DNA from: Arctopsyche grandis
Taxonomy: Eukaryota > Arthropoda > Insecta > Trichoptera > Hydropsychidae
DNA length: 64,000 bases
NCBI RefSeq assembly: GCF_051622035.1
Contig: NC_135356.1
Coordinates: 31,286,290 to 31,350,289, forward strand
Reading direction: 5' to 3'
Each line of letters begins with the position of its first letter. Positions within the stretch are counted from its first letter, which is position 1. This document shows, piece after piece, positions 43,792 through 54,454 of the stretch. A model generated the notes under the pieces. It worked only from the letters and a program-made list of their open reading frames with translations, searched no databases and was not told the origin of the DNA. The position numbers and the translations under genes are program-made.

Positions 43792-45177
43792 CAGTGGCGG
43801 ACTGGGACTGAAATCAGTGCATGCCAGGAGTCAAAGGGGGCCCAACCAGGGTTAAAAAAATTTGTCCCCCCCCCCCCATATAACAAAATTTTCTTCTTTC
43901 CATCACGCTAAAAATCAAGGGTAAAAAATAAATATAATTTTATATAATTAATAACTAATTAATAATTAATTAAATATAATAAAAGCAATTTTATTAAATA
44001 ACTAAAACTTTTTTTGGACCGAATTCGTTACTCATAAAGTTTAAATTCATCTTATTCGTTGTTTTGTGAGAGAATAGACGTCTGCAAATAAAATAAAATT
44101 TCGAGAAATAAAATCATTTGTGATTGAACCAATTCAGTAAAATATTAATTTAAAACCTTTCTTGAAAACAAAAAATATACGATCTTTCGGAAAAATAAAC
44201 GTTACACATCTGTTTTTGAGACAAAATAAAGTAAAGGGGACCTTTCTAACGATTCGCTCCATGGAATGAACAATTTCAAAGAATTTTACCCAAGGCATAC
44301 CACTTAAAAACCAAAATATACTTGTTTCGAAATAATAAAATCTTTTTTTTTCAAAACACATAGCAGCGATTATTTTATTAGTTACCCAAAAGTAACATAC
44401 ATAAGAAATAAACGTAGCATTCATAGATCCATAGTATCTCATTAATCATTAATTCATAATATTTTCTAAATTCACACTATTCCTTAATTTAGGGGGGCGA
44501 GTGCCCCCCTTTGCCCCCCCAAATTACGCCCCTGAAAAAAATGCATAATATTTTCAATTAATATTAATCGAAAATCGGGATTTTGGGGAGGGGGCCCCTA
44601 TCCTATATTTCTATATACATGGATGTGTCTAGATTAGGAATAGATTTTATATTCGGAAACTGTTTAAAATTGTGTATTATTATTAATTATCTTACTATTA
44701 TATATCGTCGAAGCATAATCAAATGTTATTTTGAAAGTATGAAGTAAATTTAAATCGCTGGTTGATGATGAATCTTCCTATCGAAATTGTTTTAAGCAAT
44801 TCAGTTTATATTATTCACGAAAATTAGTTTATACCCATTTTTATTTCCGTAGGTAGTTGTTACATAGGTATTGGAATATACATAATATTGAGGTTGGAAA
44901 TGGGCCCGACAAAAGGGCCCACGCAACTTACATTTCGAGCCTAATAAAAAAAGTTAACCGATCCTTGGGCTGTTAAAGCAGGTATTAGTTGTTTGTGTAT
45001 ATCGTAAGAAATTTATTTTGTTGAAATACCCAAACTTTAGGTCCCAAAGACCTATAAATTTTTACATACGTGAAATATAAAAAGTTATTTAATTTTACTG
45101 AGGGCCCATATTTTCTAACAGATAGTTGGGCCCACATGCCATCGGGCATGTTCGCTTGTATGGCCAGTCCGCCACTG
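43792..45177. mobile_element. Non-autonomous hAT element
   Basis: Left end CAGTGGCGGACTGGGACTGA and right end, read inward, CAGTGGCGGACTGGCCATAC share a perfect 14-bp inverted repeat. Flanks GGTGTGTC (43784-43791) and GGTATGTC (45178-45185) make the 8-bp duplication. The interior contains short frames only and no transposase motifs. GC-skewed runs such as GGGGGCGAGTGCCCCCC near 44491 may be another element's end. A truncated relative is at 24940-25190. Confidence 0.8.
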
Positions 45178-45185
45178 GGTATGTC

Positions 45186-46016
45186 TATGTATATTGCTGC
45201 ACCTTCATACCAATTTTGATGAATTGAAAACCATTGAGACATCATATAATTTTTCTAATATTTTCCACTGTGGTTTTTTTTCCCAAAATAATCGTTAAAA
45301 ATTTAGATGTATTACTAAATGAGATAAAAATAAGGATTTTGATTCGTTTTCTCTGGAACATATGTAGTGCCTGATAATTCGTGGGACAACTACCGACGGA
45401 ATTTATCGACGAATGCGATTTCGATTTGGATTTCTAATTTTAAAATCTCAAAACTAAAGTAAAATAAGTTTCAAAAACAAAATCGTACCATATATTCATA
45501 GAAGAAACTTTTGAAACATAAAAAATGCAAATATACATACTTCTATAAGATACTCGAAAATTTTAATATTTTAAATTAATTATTGAATTAATTATTTTCA
45601 CATATATAGATAATATATAATTTATGACTTATATTAATTACTTGACAGATCAATGACAGACAAATTAATTACAGACACGAAGCTTTAACTGCGACCTTGC
45701 CCAAAATCTAACCGTCCTAAACAATTTTCAATTGTATAATTCTACAATAGAAAATATGTATGTATAATTTTTGAAAAAAATTATAATATTATAATTAAAA
45801 TATAATAAAGTTATAATTATAAATTTTAACAATGGGTTTCCGGAAACCCATGGAAACCCTTAAGACACCACTGAATATACATACAAGGTAATATGTAGAA
45901 ACAAAAATATTAATATAATTCGTTTGAACAGGTTCTTTCTAATTTCACCCCTTATGTGCCCAGCACAACTAAAAAATAATACTAGCCATACTTCAAAAAA
46001 AACTTATTATTTTATA
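45186..46016. other. Non-coding AT-rich DNA
   Basis: No gene or complete element recognised. Confidence 0.5.
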
Positions 46017-46390
46017 CTAGTGTTGTGGCCGTTGAAATTTCAAAGGGTGGTGTCAGAAACAAATTGATACACGATTTAAAATAAAGTTACAATACGTGTA
46101 GTAATAATTAATTAGAATCGTAACTGAAACAGAAATTGGGAATCGGAACTGAAACAGGAATTGGGAATCGGAATTGTAACTGAAAAAGGAGTCGGAAACT
46201 GGAAATAAAAAAGGAATGTGGATCCGGAACTAAAACAGAAATCGGGATTCGGGAACCGGAACTAAAGAATGAATCGGGATTCGAAACTGAAGTAAAAATC
46301 GGGAACCCGAACTGAAAATAGAATCCGGAAGTGGAACTGGAAAAGTAATCGAAATCAAAATCGAAGTCGATATACATATGGTAATAATAT
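46017..46390 (-). mobile_element. Helitron 3' end with minisatellite
   Basis: CTAG at 46017-46020, with TGTTGTGG and a degenerate hairpin (GCCGTTGAAATTTCAAAGGG), has the same organisation and partly the same subterminal sequence as Helitrons 1 and 2. From about 46125 to 46370 follows an imperfect 20-30-bp minisatellite on GGAACTGAAACAGAAATCGG. The 5' end was not determined. Confidence 0.6.
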
Positions 46391-46456
46391 GTACCTACAT
46401 CAGCCTTGCATACTAAAATTTGTTTGAAAAATCCCTACTGACCACTTGGGTACTGA

Positions 46457-47702
46457 CTGTATAATATACTTATTATAAATCTAATATATAATTTGGAAAG
46501 AGACTTTGTATATATGTATGTAAGTATCCTTCGTCGTCCGTAGATCGGTGACGTCATCGAACACGTGATTCGATTTTTTTTTTTCGATCTATAGGCGCCG
46601 ATTTGTTTTTTTCGATTCAATGGATTCACTCCCGCGGGTGCGCAAGGCGAGTAGTGTCATGGAGCGCAGCCCCGTGGGGCCCCGAAGGGGCCGCAGCCTT
46701 ATGGGGCCCCGAAGGTGGCGCAGCCCCATGGGGCCCCAAAGGGGGCGCAGCTTTATGGGGCGCAGCCTTATCGAGCGCAGCCTTATGGGGCGCAGTCTTT
46801 TGGGGCGCAGCCTTATGGGGCGCAGTCTTTTGGGGCGCAGCCTTATGGGGCGCAGCCTTATGGGGCGCAGCCTTAGGGGCGCAGCCTCATGGGGCGCCGC
46901 CTTATGAAGCTCAGCCGCATGGGGCCCCGAAGGGGGCGCAGGGGGGCGCAGCTTTATGGGGCGCAGCCTTATCGGGCGCAGCCTTATGGGGGGCAACCTT
47001 ATGGGGTGCAGCCCCATGGGGCCCCGAAGGGGGCGCAGGGGGGCGCAGCCTTATGGGGCGAAGCCCTAAATGGCAACTGATCATGGGGGCGAAGCCCTAG
47101 ACGACATTAACTAAGGGGGGCGAAGCCTTAGACGACAATTTATCATTGGAGCGCGGAGGGGCGAAGCCCTAAAAGGCATTAACTAAGGGGGGCGTAGCCC
47201 TAGATGGCAATTAATCATGGGGGCGAAGCCCTAGACGGCATTTAATCATCGGGGCGCGGTGGGGCGAAGCCCTAAAAGGCATTAACTAAGGGGGGCGAAG
47301 CCCTAGAGGGCATTTAACCATGGGGGCGCGGAGGGGCGAAGCCCTAAAAGGCAACTGATCATGGGGGCGAAGCCCTACACGGCATTTAATCATGGGGGCG
47401 CGGAGGCATCAGCTAAGGGGGGCGAAGCCCTAAACGGCAATTGCTCATGGGGGCGTGGAGGGGCGAAGTCCTAGAAGACAAAGGCTCAGGGGGGCGCCGA
47501 GGGCGAAGCCCTAAAAGGCAAAAAATAAAATTTGATTTTTTTTGAATTTTTTTTATTTTTTTGATTTTTTTTTTTATTTATTTTTTAAATTTTTCAAATT
47601 TTCTTTAAATTTTTTTTTTTTAATTAAATGTTTACTATTAGCTTAGTCATGTTTAAGCGGTTTATATTATAAATACTGAGCGAAGCCGGGTAATACAGCT
47701 AG
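46457..47702 (+). mobile_element. Helitron with GC-rich minisatellite
   Basis: The 3' end is GAGCGAAGCCGGGTAATACA followed by GCTAG at 47698-47702 and then T, the common insect Helitron end. The 5' region resembles Helitron 5' ends (TATAATATACTTATTATAAA at about 46460), though the exact TC start is uncertain. The core (46660-47520) is a minisatellite of about 15-bp GGGGCGCAGCCTTAT units changing into about 30-bp GGGGCGAAGCCCTAAAAGGC units. No Rep/helicase. Positions from 46591 onward are repeated at 56393-57504. Confidence 0.8.
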
Positions 47703-48103
47703 TACTATTATAATTAAATACTGTCCTTTGATTTTTAAATACCAAGAGAATATTAAAATACGCACCAGTAATGATCTGAAGTAGGCGTAAAGTTTGCAGT
47801 CACAGAAGACGTGGGTTGGATCTCGTTCGCAAGACACGGAAGAACACGGAAGAACACGTCGATCTCGTCCGACGGCCGGCCGCAGACTGACAGCGGTCGC
47901 TTTTGGTCCGAACCTCGTGCAACTAAATGTCGGCCATTTCCTTTCACAGCCTAATCATGTTTCGTGTTCAAACATTCTACATAGCTCCATTTCCACACTT
48001 GTCGTATCCACAAAAGTCTCAATGAGTACATTAAATATCCTTATTTTGTACTAATAAATTATTATATTAATTACATACATAATACAAATACATTGTATTT
48101 TAG

Positions 48104-48353
48104 AACAATATACGCGCATACTAGATTGATCACGGGGATGAAAAAGGAGATAAAGAGAGCTCACAAAAATGGTTCAAACAACATGGCGAAGGGTGGCTTC
48201 AAACGCACCAACACACCCTTGTGCAATGGGGCGAAAGCTTTACAATTCGAGAGTAACCTGAGCAAGAATCACATTTTTACTTACCAGAGCGGAGACTTAC
48301 CAATTTTAACTAAAATGGACCCCACTTTTGGGGTCCCGAAATTAATCGTGTAG
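48104..48353 (+). other. Exon-like open frame, unrecognised (duplicated at 57906-58155)
   Basis: After ATTGTATTTTAG the frame runs to TAG at 48351-48353: YAHTRLITGMKKEIKRAHKN, MAKGGFKRTNTPLCNGAKAL, LPILTKMDPTFGVPKLIV. It looks like a last exon. I cannot assign it. Confidence 0.3.
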
Positions 48354-48394
48354 ACAAATATTCATTATTAAAACTGCATACATATAGAGGCGAC

Positions 48395-48730
48395 CAGTGG
48401 TGTAGGTAGAAATTTTGGGCCCTGATGCAAATATTACGCAAGGGCCCCTTGATATATTTTTTTTAATTCGAAATAAAGTCAGTTTATGTATGTATTTTAC
48501 ATAATAAATATTCATATAATAGAGAAAATATTAAAATATTTTAGAAATAATCTCACCAATTTAAATTTTTCTTTCTTGCTTTCATAATCACTAATTAAAT
48601 TTTTAACTTCTAATTTTGCCGCTTATTTATGTTCAATGGCCAACAATGCAAGACTATTTTGTCTCGATTGTCCGTTGTTTTTAATCATTTTTAATTTACT
48701 GAAAGATCTTTCAATACTCGCCAAAATTCA
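48395..48730 (-). pseudogene. hAT fossil, interrupted by the Pao LTR
   Basis: CAGTGGTGTAGGTAG at 48395 is a hAT-like end. The minus strand at 48540-48724 reads SIERSFSKLKMIKNNGQSRQ and SLALLAIEHK, the hAT dimerisation region, with a stop. Upstream coding sequence is missing here because the retrotransposon LTR starts at 48731. It is present in the right copy beyond 58532. Confidence 0.75.
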
Positions 48731-48732
48731 TC

Positions 48733-49120
48733 ATCATCAGTAAAATTTTTGGCAACCCTAACGCACAGAAGCAGAAATATGTATACACAATGGAATAAAT
48801 GTGACAATAATTCGGACAGAAAGGAGTGATCATTGACTTATGTTGGCTCTTGCAGATAAAATCATGCAATCCGTTTCGAAGGACCATGGAAATTTACGTA
48901 ATTGAGTAATAATGACTCCTTTCTTGGCGGTTTTACTTTCCTTTATTACAAGAAATAGAAGAGGGACTGCCGGCTGGTGTATGGTGATTGGCACATCACC
49001 TATTGAATGTTTAACTGATACTAATTATTAAATGAATGCAGTGCACCGTCGGTAGCCCTCTGTTTATACATTTATAATATATCAGGTGGGGAGCGACCAT
49101 AACAATATGAAGATTGTCCA
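48733..49120 (-). repeat. Pao 3' LTR
   Basis: It matches 56005-56392 with a constant offset of 7272. It begins on the minus strand at 49120 with TGGACA. The left boundary has a short ATC repeat that differs between the two LTRs. Confidence 0.9.
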
Positions 49121-49134
49121 TACTCCCCCCTATA
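49121..49134 (-). promoter_or_regulatory. Polypurine tract of Pao element
   Basis: On the minus strand TATAGGGGGGAGTA abuts the TGGACA start of the 3' LTR. This is the expected position of the primer for plus-strand DNA synthesis. Confidence 0.8.
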
Positions 49135-49567
49135 AGGAAATTAATTGACTTATATACTAAAAAGACAATCTTAGTGTTAAAGATAATTCAATTGATACTA
49201 TATAAATCTACTTTAACATGCATAAAAATGATAAAAAGCTGTATTGGACTGTATATGAAAATCAAATCTCAATCTTAAAATTAGTAAAAAATAAAATGAG
49301 TAAAAAATAATTAAGCAATTATTTAAATATTTGTTTTAACATGCATAATATCATAAAAAACTATATGTAGTGGACTGTATATAAATAAAATGAATTATTT
49401 GAAAAGTCTCATTGTAGAAATGAAATAGTTTGTTTATTGTTTATATTTTTGATGTTTATTTGTTTATTTTTATTTTGACATTTATTTGTTTATGTTTATT
49501 ATTTTGAAGTTTGTTTGTTTTTAAATATTATTTTCAATTTTAATGCACTTTCACACTATTTTTTATA

Positions 49568-49631
<64 letters not shown>

Positions 49632-49659
49632 TTTCACTAAATAACCTTTGCACTAATGG

Positions 49660-50100
49660 ATGTATCTTGGAGATGGCCTTCTTCGGAAGGCAGATGAAAG
49701 AAGCTCTGGATATGGCCTTCCTCTGAAGGCAGATGAGCTGCTGATGATATGCTAACATACAGAAGATGTCTCTCCCAGTAGAAGGTTGAGATGCTGACGT
49801 CCAGAAGATGTGTCTCCCAGAAGATAGATGAAATGCAGATATTCAGAAGTTGTTCCTCCTAGAAGTCAGTTGAGATGCCGACATTCAGAAGATGTCTCTC
49901 CCAGAAGACAGATGATCTGCCGTCACTCCCAGAAAACGGATGATGATGTTTAAATCATGAGATTGACTTTCCCCAGAACAGAAGTATTGATGACATCCGG
50001 AACAATGACCTTCCCAGACAGATGTGCTGTTGACTGGTCTTTTTCCGAAAGCAAGAAATGTTGAGCACTGGAAGTTGACCTTTGTTAAAAAGGGCAATGA
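49660..50100 (-). repeat. Tandem repeats in Pao 3' untranslated region
   Basis: Between pol and the 3' LTR about seven to eight imperfect copies of a 40-50-bp unit (CAGAAGATGTCTCTCCCAGA with AGATGAGATGCTGACATTCA) occur. A (TA)n then T-rich tract lies at 49563-49627. Confidence 0.75.
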
Positions 50101-50119
50101 TGTTGTTGAGATAAAAATA

Positions 50120-53100
50120 TTATTCTTTTTCAGAACATGATGATAAGTTGTTGTCATCGATGGGAAGAACAGCCAATTTGGAAATGGCCCTTCTCGTGAT
50201 TCCGTTTTTTGTTGTTAGTTCTGCTACTCTGATTAATCCGTCTCCGCCTGGATAGATTTGTCTGACTCTGCCTAAAGCCCATGCAGTTGTTGGCAGTCCC
50301 TCTTCTTTTATCACAACCAAATCTCCAATTTTTATGTTGTCTTTTTGTTGTTTCCATTTATTTCTTATTTGTAATGACGAAATGTAATCCAGTGACCATC
50401 TATTCCAAAATTCAGAAGTTGCCTTGATCATCTGAAGATATTGATGTTTGATATTAGTGGTTTCCATTACTCTTGATTGAGGAATGGCCAATAATGGTCG
50501 TCCAATTAAGAAATGACCGGGAGTCAAAGGATTAAGGTCTTTAGGATCATTTGATATGGGTGTAAGAGGACGGGAGTTTAGACATGCTTCTATCTGTGCA
50601 ATTACAGTTGCCAATGATTCGAACGTTAAATTTACTGAATTTATTATTCTTTTTAGATGATACTTCAATTGTTTAACGGCCGATTCCCAAATACCTCCCA
50701 TGTGAGGTGATCGAGGCGGAATAAAATTCCATTGAATGCCTTCCGTAAACGCATAACTAATTATTTGATTAAAGGAATTTTCCGAAAATAAATTCTGCAA
50801 TATTCGTCCTAGTTCTCGATTGGCTCCGACAAAATTTGTCCCGTTGTCCGACCACATGATAGCTGGCTTTCCGCGACGCGCGACAAATCGTTTAAAACAA
50901 TTCAAAAACGCAACTGAAGTTAAATCGCTAACAACTTCCATGTGTACTGCTTTTGTTATGAAACAGATAAAAATGCAAACATAACATTTGGTGATTTTGG
51001 AGTTTCTCAAAGTTCCATTCTTAATTGCAAATGGACCGGCATAATCAACCCCGGAATGATGAAAAGGAGGTTTTGGAATTATTCGAGACGATGGTAAGTC
51101 ACCCATCAATTGATCTATAATAATAGGTTTACTCTTAAAACATGTGATACATTTACGTAATGTTCCTTTAATGGTGTTTGTTCCATTTAAAAGCCAGTAT
51201 TTTAATCTCATTAAATACAATAATGATTGTGTTCCTAAATGTAAGTTTTTCAAGTGATAATCTCGAATAATTAACGTTGTTAGTATATGTTTGGAATCTA
51301 TTAAGATTGGATGTTTCTGTTCTTCGGATATGAGGGCGTTTCCTATTCTACCTCCTACCCGTATTAAATTTTTTACAAAAATAGGATTTAGGTTTAAAAT
51401 TTTACTAGACTTTGATATTGTGTTTTTATTTAATAAATCCTTGTATTCTGTTGGAAATGATTGTTGCTGAGCAATCTTTAATATACTTATAAGGGATTCA
51501 TCCAATTCTAAAACCGATGGTTGACCTATTATTTTACATTTGTGCTTTTTATTAAAATACATTCTGCGAATATAAGATACTGTTCTTAATAGCTTTGATA
51601 AAGAAGAATATCTAAAAAAGAGGTCAAATTCTACTGTGGTTAAAAATGATACTATCTTTTTCGTTTCTGGAATTGTCTCTGAAGGATAAATGTTAATACT
51701 TGGCCACTTTTCGTTAGTTTGGGTTAACCATTTTGGTCCTGACCACCATAATTGATTATTTATCAAATTTTCGGGAGAGATGCTTCTTGAAATCATATCT
51801 GCAGGATTTTCGGCTGATAAAACATGTTTCCAATAATGGTTTTTTGATAATTTTTGGATTTCTGATACCCTATTAGCTACGAAAGTATTCCATCTATTCG
51901 GTTCTCCGTGAATCCAATGGAGAGTGACCATTGAATCCGACCAGCAAACTATTTTTGAAAATGAACGTTTAAAATTTATTTTAATATAATTTACGAGATT
52001 TGCTAACAATAGAGCGGAACATAATTCCAATCTAGGAATCGACAATTTTTTTAACGGTGCAACGCGTGATTTTGAACATACTAGAGACACCTTAATATCG
52101 CCGACTGCATTAATTGAACGAATATATATACATGCTCCATACGCCCTTTCTGAAGCGTCGCAGAATCCATGCATTTGTATATCGATTGGTAGTGATGTTA
52201 AAACGTGTCTTTCGATTTTTATATCATTTAATACACATATTTTCGCTAGGTGAACATTAAAATCTTCATGAATTTCCTTTGGTATATTTTCGTTCCAAGA
52301 AATATTCGAAGTCCAAATTTGTTGCATTAAAATTTTGTGCTTTATTAAAACAGGTGATAGTAATCCTAAAGGATCAAAAATTTGACTGATTAAAGATAGA
52401 AAGGATCGCTTAGATAGTGGGTCATTTGTTAAGTCAAATTTAACCTTAAAAGTGAAAGTGTCTAAATCATTATTCCAATATAGGCCTAGAGTTTTGTGTG
52501 AATTGTTAGTAAGATTGAAATCGTTTACTTCTGATATTCTTGTTGTCATTGTTGAACAGATTTGTTCACAATTTGAAACCCATTTGCATAGATTCATTCC
52601 AGCTCCACTGAGTATGGTTTGAATTTGGTTTTTCAATAAAATGCAAGACTCTATTGTTTCTTCCCCCGCGAGCAAATCGTCTACATAAAAACACGATGAA
52701 ATTGCCTCACTGGCCTCGGGAAATTTAACTTTATTGTCTTCAGCTAATTGAACTAAGCATCTCGTTGCTAAAAAAGGTGCAGAAGAAGTTCCGTACGTTA
52801 CAGTGTTCAATTTATAATGTTTTATTGGAGAGTTGAGATCGTACCTCCAAATAATTCTTTGAAGATTTCTATCTTCCGGGGCTATCAGTATTTGTCTATA
52901 CATTTTCTCTACATCTGCAATGAAAACATAAGTATGTTTCCTGAAATTTAAAAGTATGGACAACAAGTCAGGTTGAACACTTGGACCTACCATAAGGATG
53001 TTGTTTAATGAAATATTGTTTGATGTTTTTGATGACGCATCAAATACTACACGACATTTGGTTGATACACTAGATTCTTTGATAACTGCATGATGTGGTA

Positions 53101-54442
53101 AGTAATAAACTGTTTCGTTCTTTTTTGGAGGGAAACATTCTGTCATATGTCCTAATTTTTCGTATTCTGATAAAAAATCATGATATTGACGTTTTAAACT
53201 TTCATCCTTCACGAAACGCTTCTCTAACGACTCTAATCTTTTCTCCGCCACACATAAAGAATTACCTAAATCATTTGGTGAACTTTTAAATGGTAATTTA
53301 ACTGAGAATCTCCCTGATGGTAGTCTCGAAATATTATCTTTGAAATGTTGTTCAGATTTGGTTTCCTCTGACGATCTCGGAAGTATTTCTGGTACTTCTT
53401 CAATTTCCCATAATTGCTTTACTTGATTGTTTAATTTCGCTATTGATAAGTTACATGTAATTGATGATGATTTTAATGTTGGAATCCTTCCGGAAATAAT
53501 CCACCCAAATTCTGTTTCGAACATGGTGGGCTGATTCTGCCCTAAATCTACTTTCTCTGTCTTTAATGTTTTCCAAAATATGTGTACTCCGAGCAAAACG
53601 TCAATTTGACCTGGTTTATGCCAATATTTATCGGACATGTTGATATTTTTAGGAATATTTAAAATCGATTTATTTATATTTTCGTTTGGCAACATTCCGG
53701 TAATTGAATTTAAAATTAAGAATGTGATATCCGATGAAAAATTAGAGACTTCTGAATTAATTATTGTATTTATTGAATTTGTTGTGTTTGTTGTCACACC
53801 TTGCAGCATAGTTATTGGTATGTGGACATGATTCTGTTTTATTTTCAAATTCCTAGCTAATTTGGCTGTAATATAATTAGTTTGAGATCCTGGATCTAGT
53901 AGAGCTCTACACTTATGAAATTTTCCGTCATGATCCTTTAAAAGAACTGAGGCGGTAGCTAGTAAGGCGTTGTGAAATGTACCTATGTTTGTATATGTTT
54001 GAGGAGAGAAGTTTGTTTCTTCAACAATAGATGTTTGTGGGATATGTAATAGTGTATGATGAGCCCTATTGCAATCTTTACAAGTGAATTTTGAATGACA
54101 GTTTTCCCACATGTGACCACTATTAAGACATCTAAAACATAATTTCTTTTCTGTAGCAGATCGTCGTCTCTCTAGTGGCGTTTGTTTTGTTAAAATTGGA
54201 CAGCTAGCTGTAAAATGTTCTCGATCGCAAAAGTGACAACGTTTTTTTTTAATACTTTCAAAATTTCTAGTTTGTCTATTATATGTTCTTACAGAGAAAT
54301 CATTATTATTTTGATAAACTGGTTTTGAATTACTTGCATCTATTGATTGTAGTACTGAGCAACGATTTTCTAAAAAATTTTTTAATGAATCATAAGCTGG
54401 CATGTCTTTGTTTGGTAAGGTATTCTCCCATTCGATTTGCAT
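50120..54442 (-). CDS. Pao Pol polyprotein (zinc knuckles, protease, RT, RNase H, integrase)
   Basis: The uninterrupted frame has 1440 codons. In order: CCHC-like knuckles (CHFCDREHFTASC, CFRCLNSGHMWENC; residues about 70-115), Pao-type aspartic protease (ALLDPGSQTNYI, about 180), reverse transcriptase with FIADVEKMYRQI and the YVDD box in SCFYVDDLLAG, RNase H with HGFCDASERAYGACIYI, and integrase with an HHCC zinc-binding part (HLGTQSLLYLMRLKYW, CITC) and catalytic segments SGVDYAGPF, WSDNGTNFVG and GIWESAVKQL. A C-terminal DUF5641-like domain (WSLDYISSLQIRNKW) follows. It has full length for the family. The first Met used is internal; the true frame joins gag across a TAG. Confidence 0.95.
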   Translation of the reverse strand: MQIEWENTLPNKDMPAYDSLKNFLENRCSVLQSIDASNSKPVYQNNNDFSVRTYNRQTRNFESIKKKRCHFCDREHFTASCPILTKQTPLERRRSATEKKLCFRCLNSGHMWENCHSKFTCKDCNRAHHTLLHIPQTSIVEETNFSPQTYTNIGTFHNALLATASVLLKDHDGKFHKCRALLDPGSQTNYITAKLARNLKIKQNHVHIPITMLQGVTTNTTNSINTIINSEVSNFSSDITFLILNSITGMLPNENINKSILNIPKNINMSDKYWHKPGQIDVLLGVHIFWKTLKTEKVDLGQNQPTMFETEFGWIISGRIPTLKSSSITCNLSIAKLNNQVKQLWEIEEVPEILPRSSEETKSEQHFKDNISRLPSGRFSVKLPFKSSPNDLGNSLCVAEKRLESLEKRFVKDESLKRQYHDFLSEYEKLGHMTECFPPKKNETVYYLPHHAVIKESSVSTKCRVVFDASSKTSNNISLNNILMVGPSVQPDLLSILLNFRKHTYVFIADVEKMYRQILIAPEDRNLQRIIWRYDLNSPIKHYKLNTVTYGTSSAPFLATRCLVQLAEDNKVKFPEASEAISSCFYVDDLLAGEETIESCILLKNQIQTILSGAGMNLCKWVSNCEQICSTMTTRISEVNDFNLTNNSHKTLGLYWNNDLDTFTFKVKFDLTNDPLSKRSFLSLISQIFDPLGLLSPVLIKHKILMQQIWTSNISWNENIPKEIHEDFNVHLAKICVLNDIKIERHVLTSLPIDIQMHGFCDASERAYGACIYIRSINAVGDIKVSLVCSKSRVAPLKKLSIPRLELCSALLLANLVNYIKINFKRSFSKIVCWSDSMVTLHWIHGEPNRWNTFVANRVSEIQKLSKNHYWKHVLSAENPADMISRSISPENLINNQLWWSGPKWLTQTNEKWPSINIYPSETIPETKKIVSFLTTVEFDLFFRYSSLSKLLRTVSYIRRMYFNKKHKCKIIGQPSVLELDESLISILKIAQQQSFPTEYKDLLNKNTISKSSKILNLNPIFVKNLIRVGGRIGNALISEEQKHPILIDSKHILTTLIIRDYHLKNLHLGTQSLLYLMRLKYWLLNGTNTIKGTLRKCITCFKSKPIIIDQLMGDLPSSRIIPKPPFHHSGVDYAGPFAIKNGTLRNSKITKCYVCIFICFITKAVHMEVVSDLTSVAFLNCFKRFVARRGKPAIMWSDNGTNFVGANRELGRILQNLFSENSFNQIISYAFTEGIQWNFIPPRSPHMGGIWESAVKQLKYHLKRIINSVNLTFESLATVIAQIEACLNSRPLTPISNDPKDLNPLTPGHFLIGRPLLAIPQSRVMETTNIKHQYLQMIKATSEFWNRWSLDYISSLQIRNKWKQQKDNIKIGDLVVIKEEGLPTTAWALGRVRQIYPGGDGLIRVAELTTKNGITRRAISKLAVLPIDDNNLSSCSEKE

Positions 54443-54454
54443 TCGTAAGGGTAA

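Larger units (their letters stand above)
46591..48730 (+). repeat. 2140-bp direct duplication, left copy
   Basis: It is repeated at 56393-58532 with a constant offset of 9802 and no difference that I noticed. It contains most of the Helitron, an exon-like frame and the CAGTGGTGTAGG end plus C-terminal coding part of a fossil hAT. On the right it stops exactly at the LTR of the Pao element. Confidence 0.95.

Noticed and set aside
46589..47100. Frames of 95-165 codons on both strands at the GC-rich minisatellite (and the duplicate at 56283-56902)
   Set aside because: Periodic peptide sequences on both strands come from the minisatellite in the Helitron; not genes.
46660..47520. Regular repeats considered as CRISPR-like or satellite centromeric DNA
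   Set aside because: Units have no unique spacers, the genome is eukaryotic, and the array is confined to a Helitron.
50154..50357. Small minus-strand frame overlapping the pol end
   Set aside because: Shadow of the Pao pol C-terminus in another frame.
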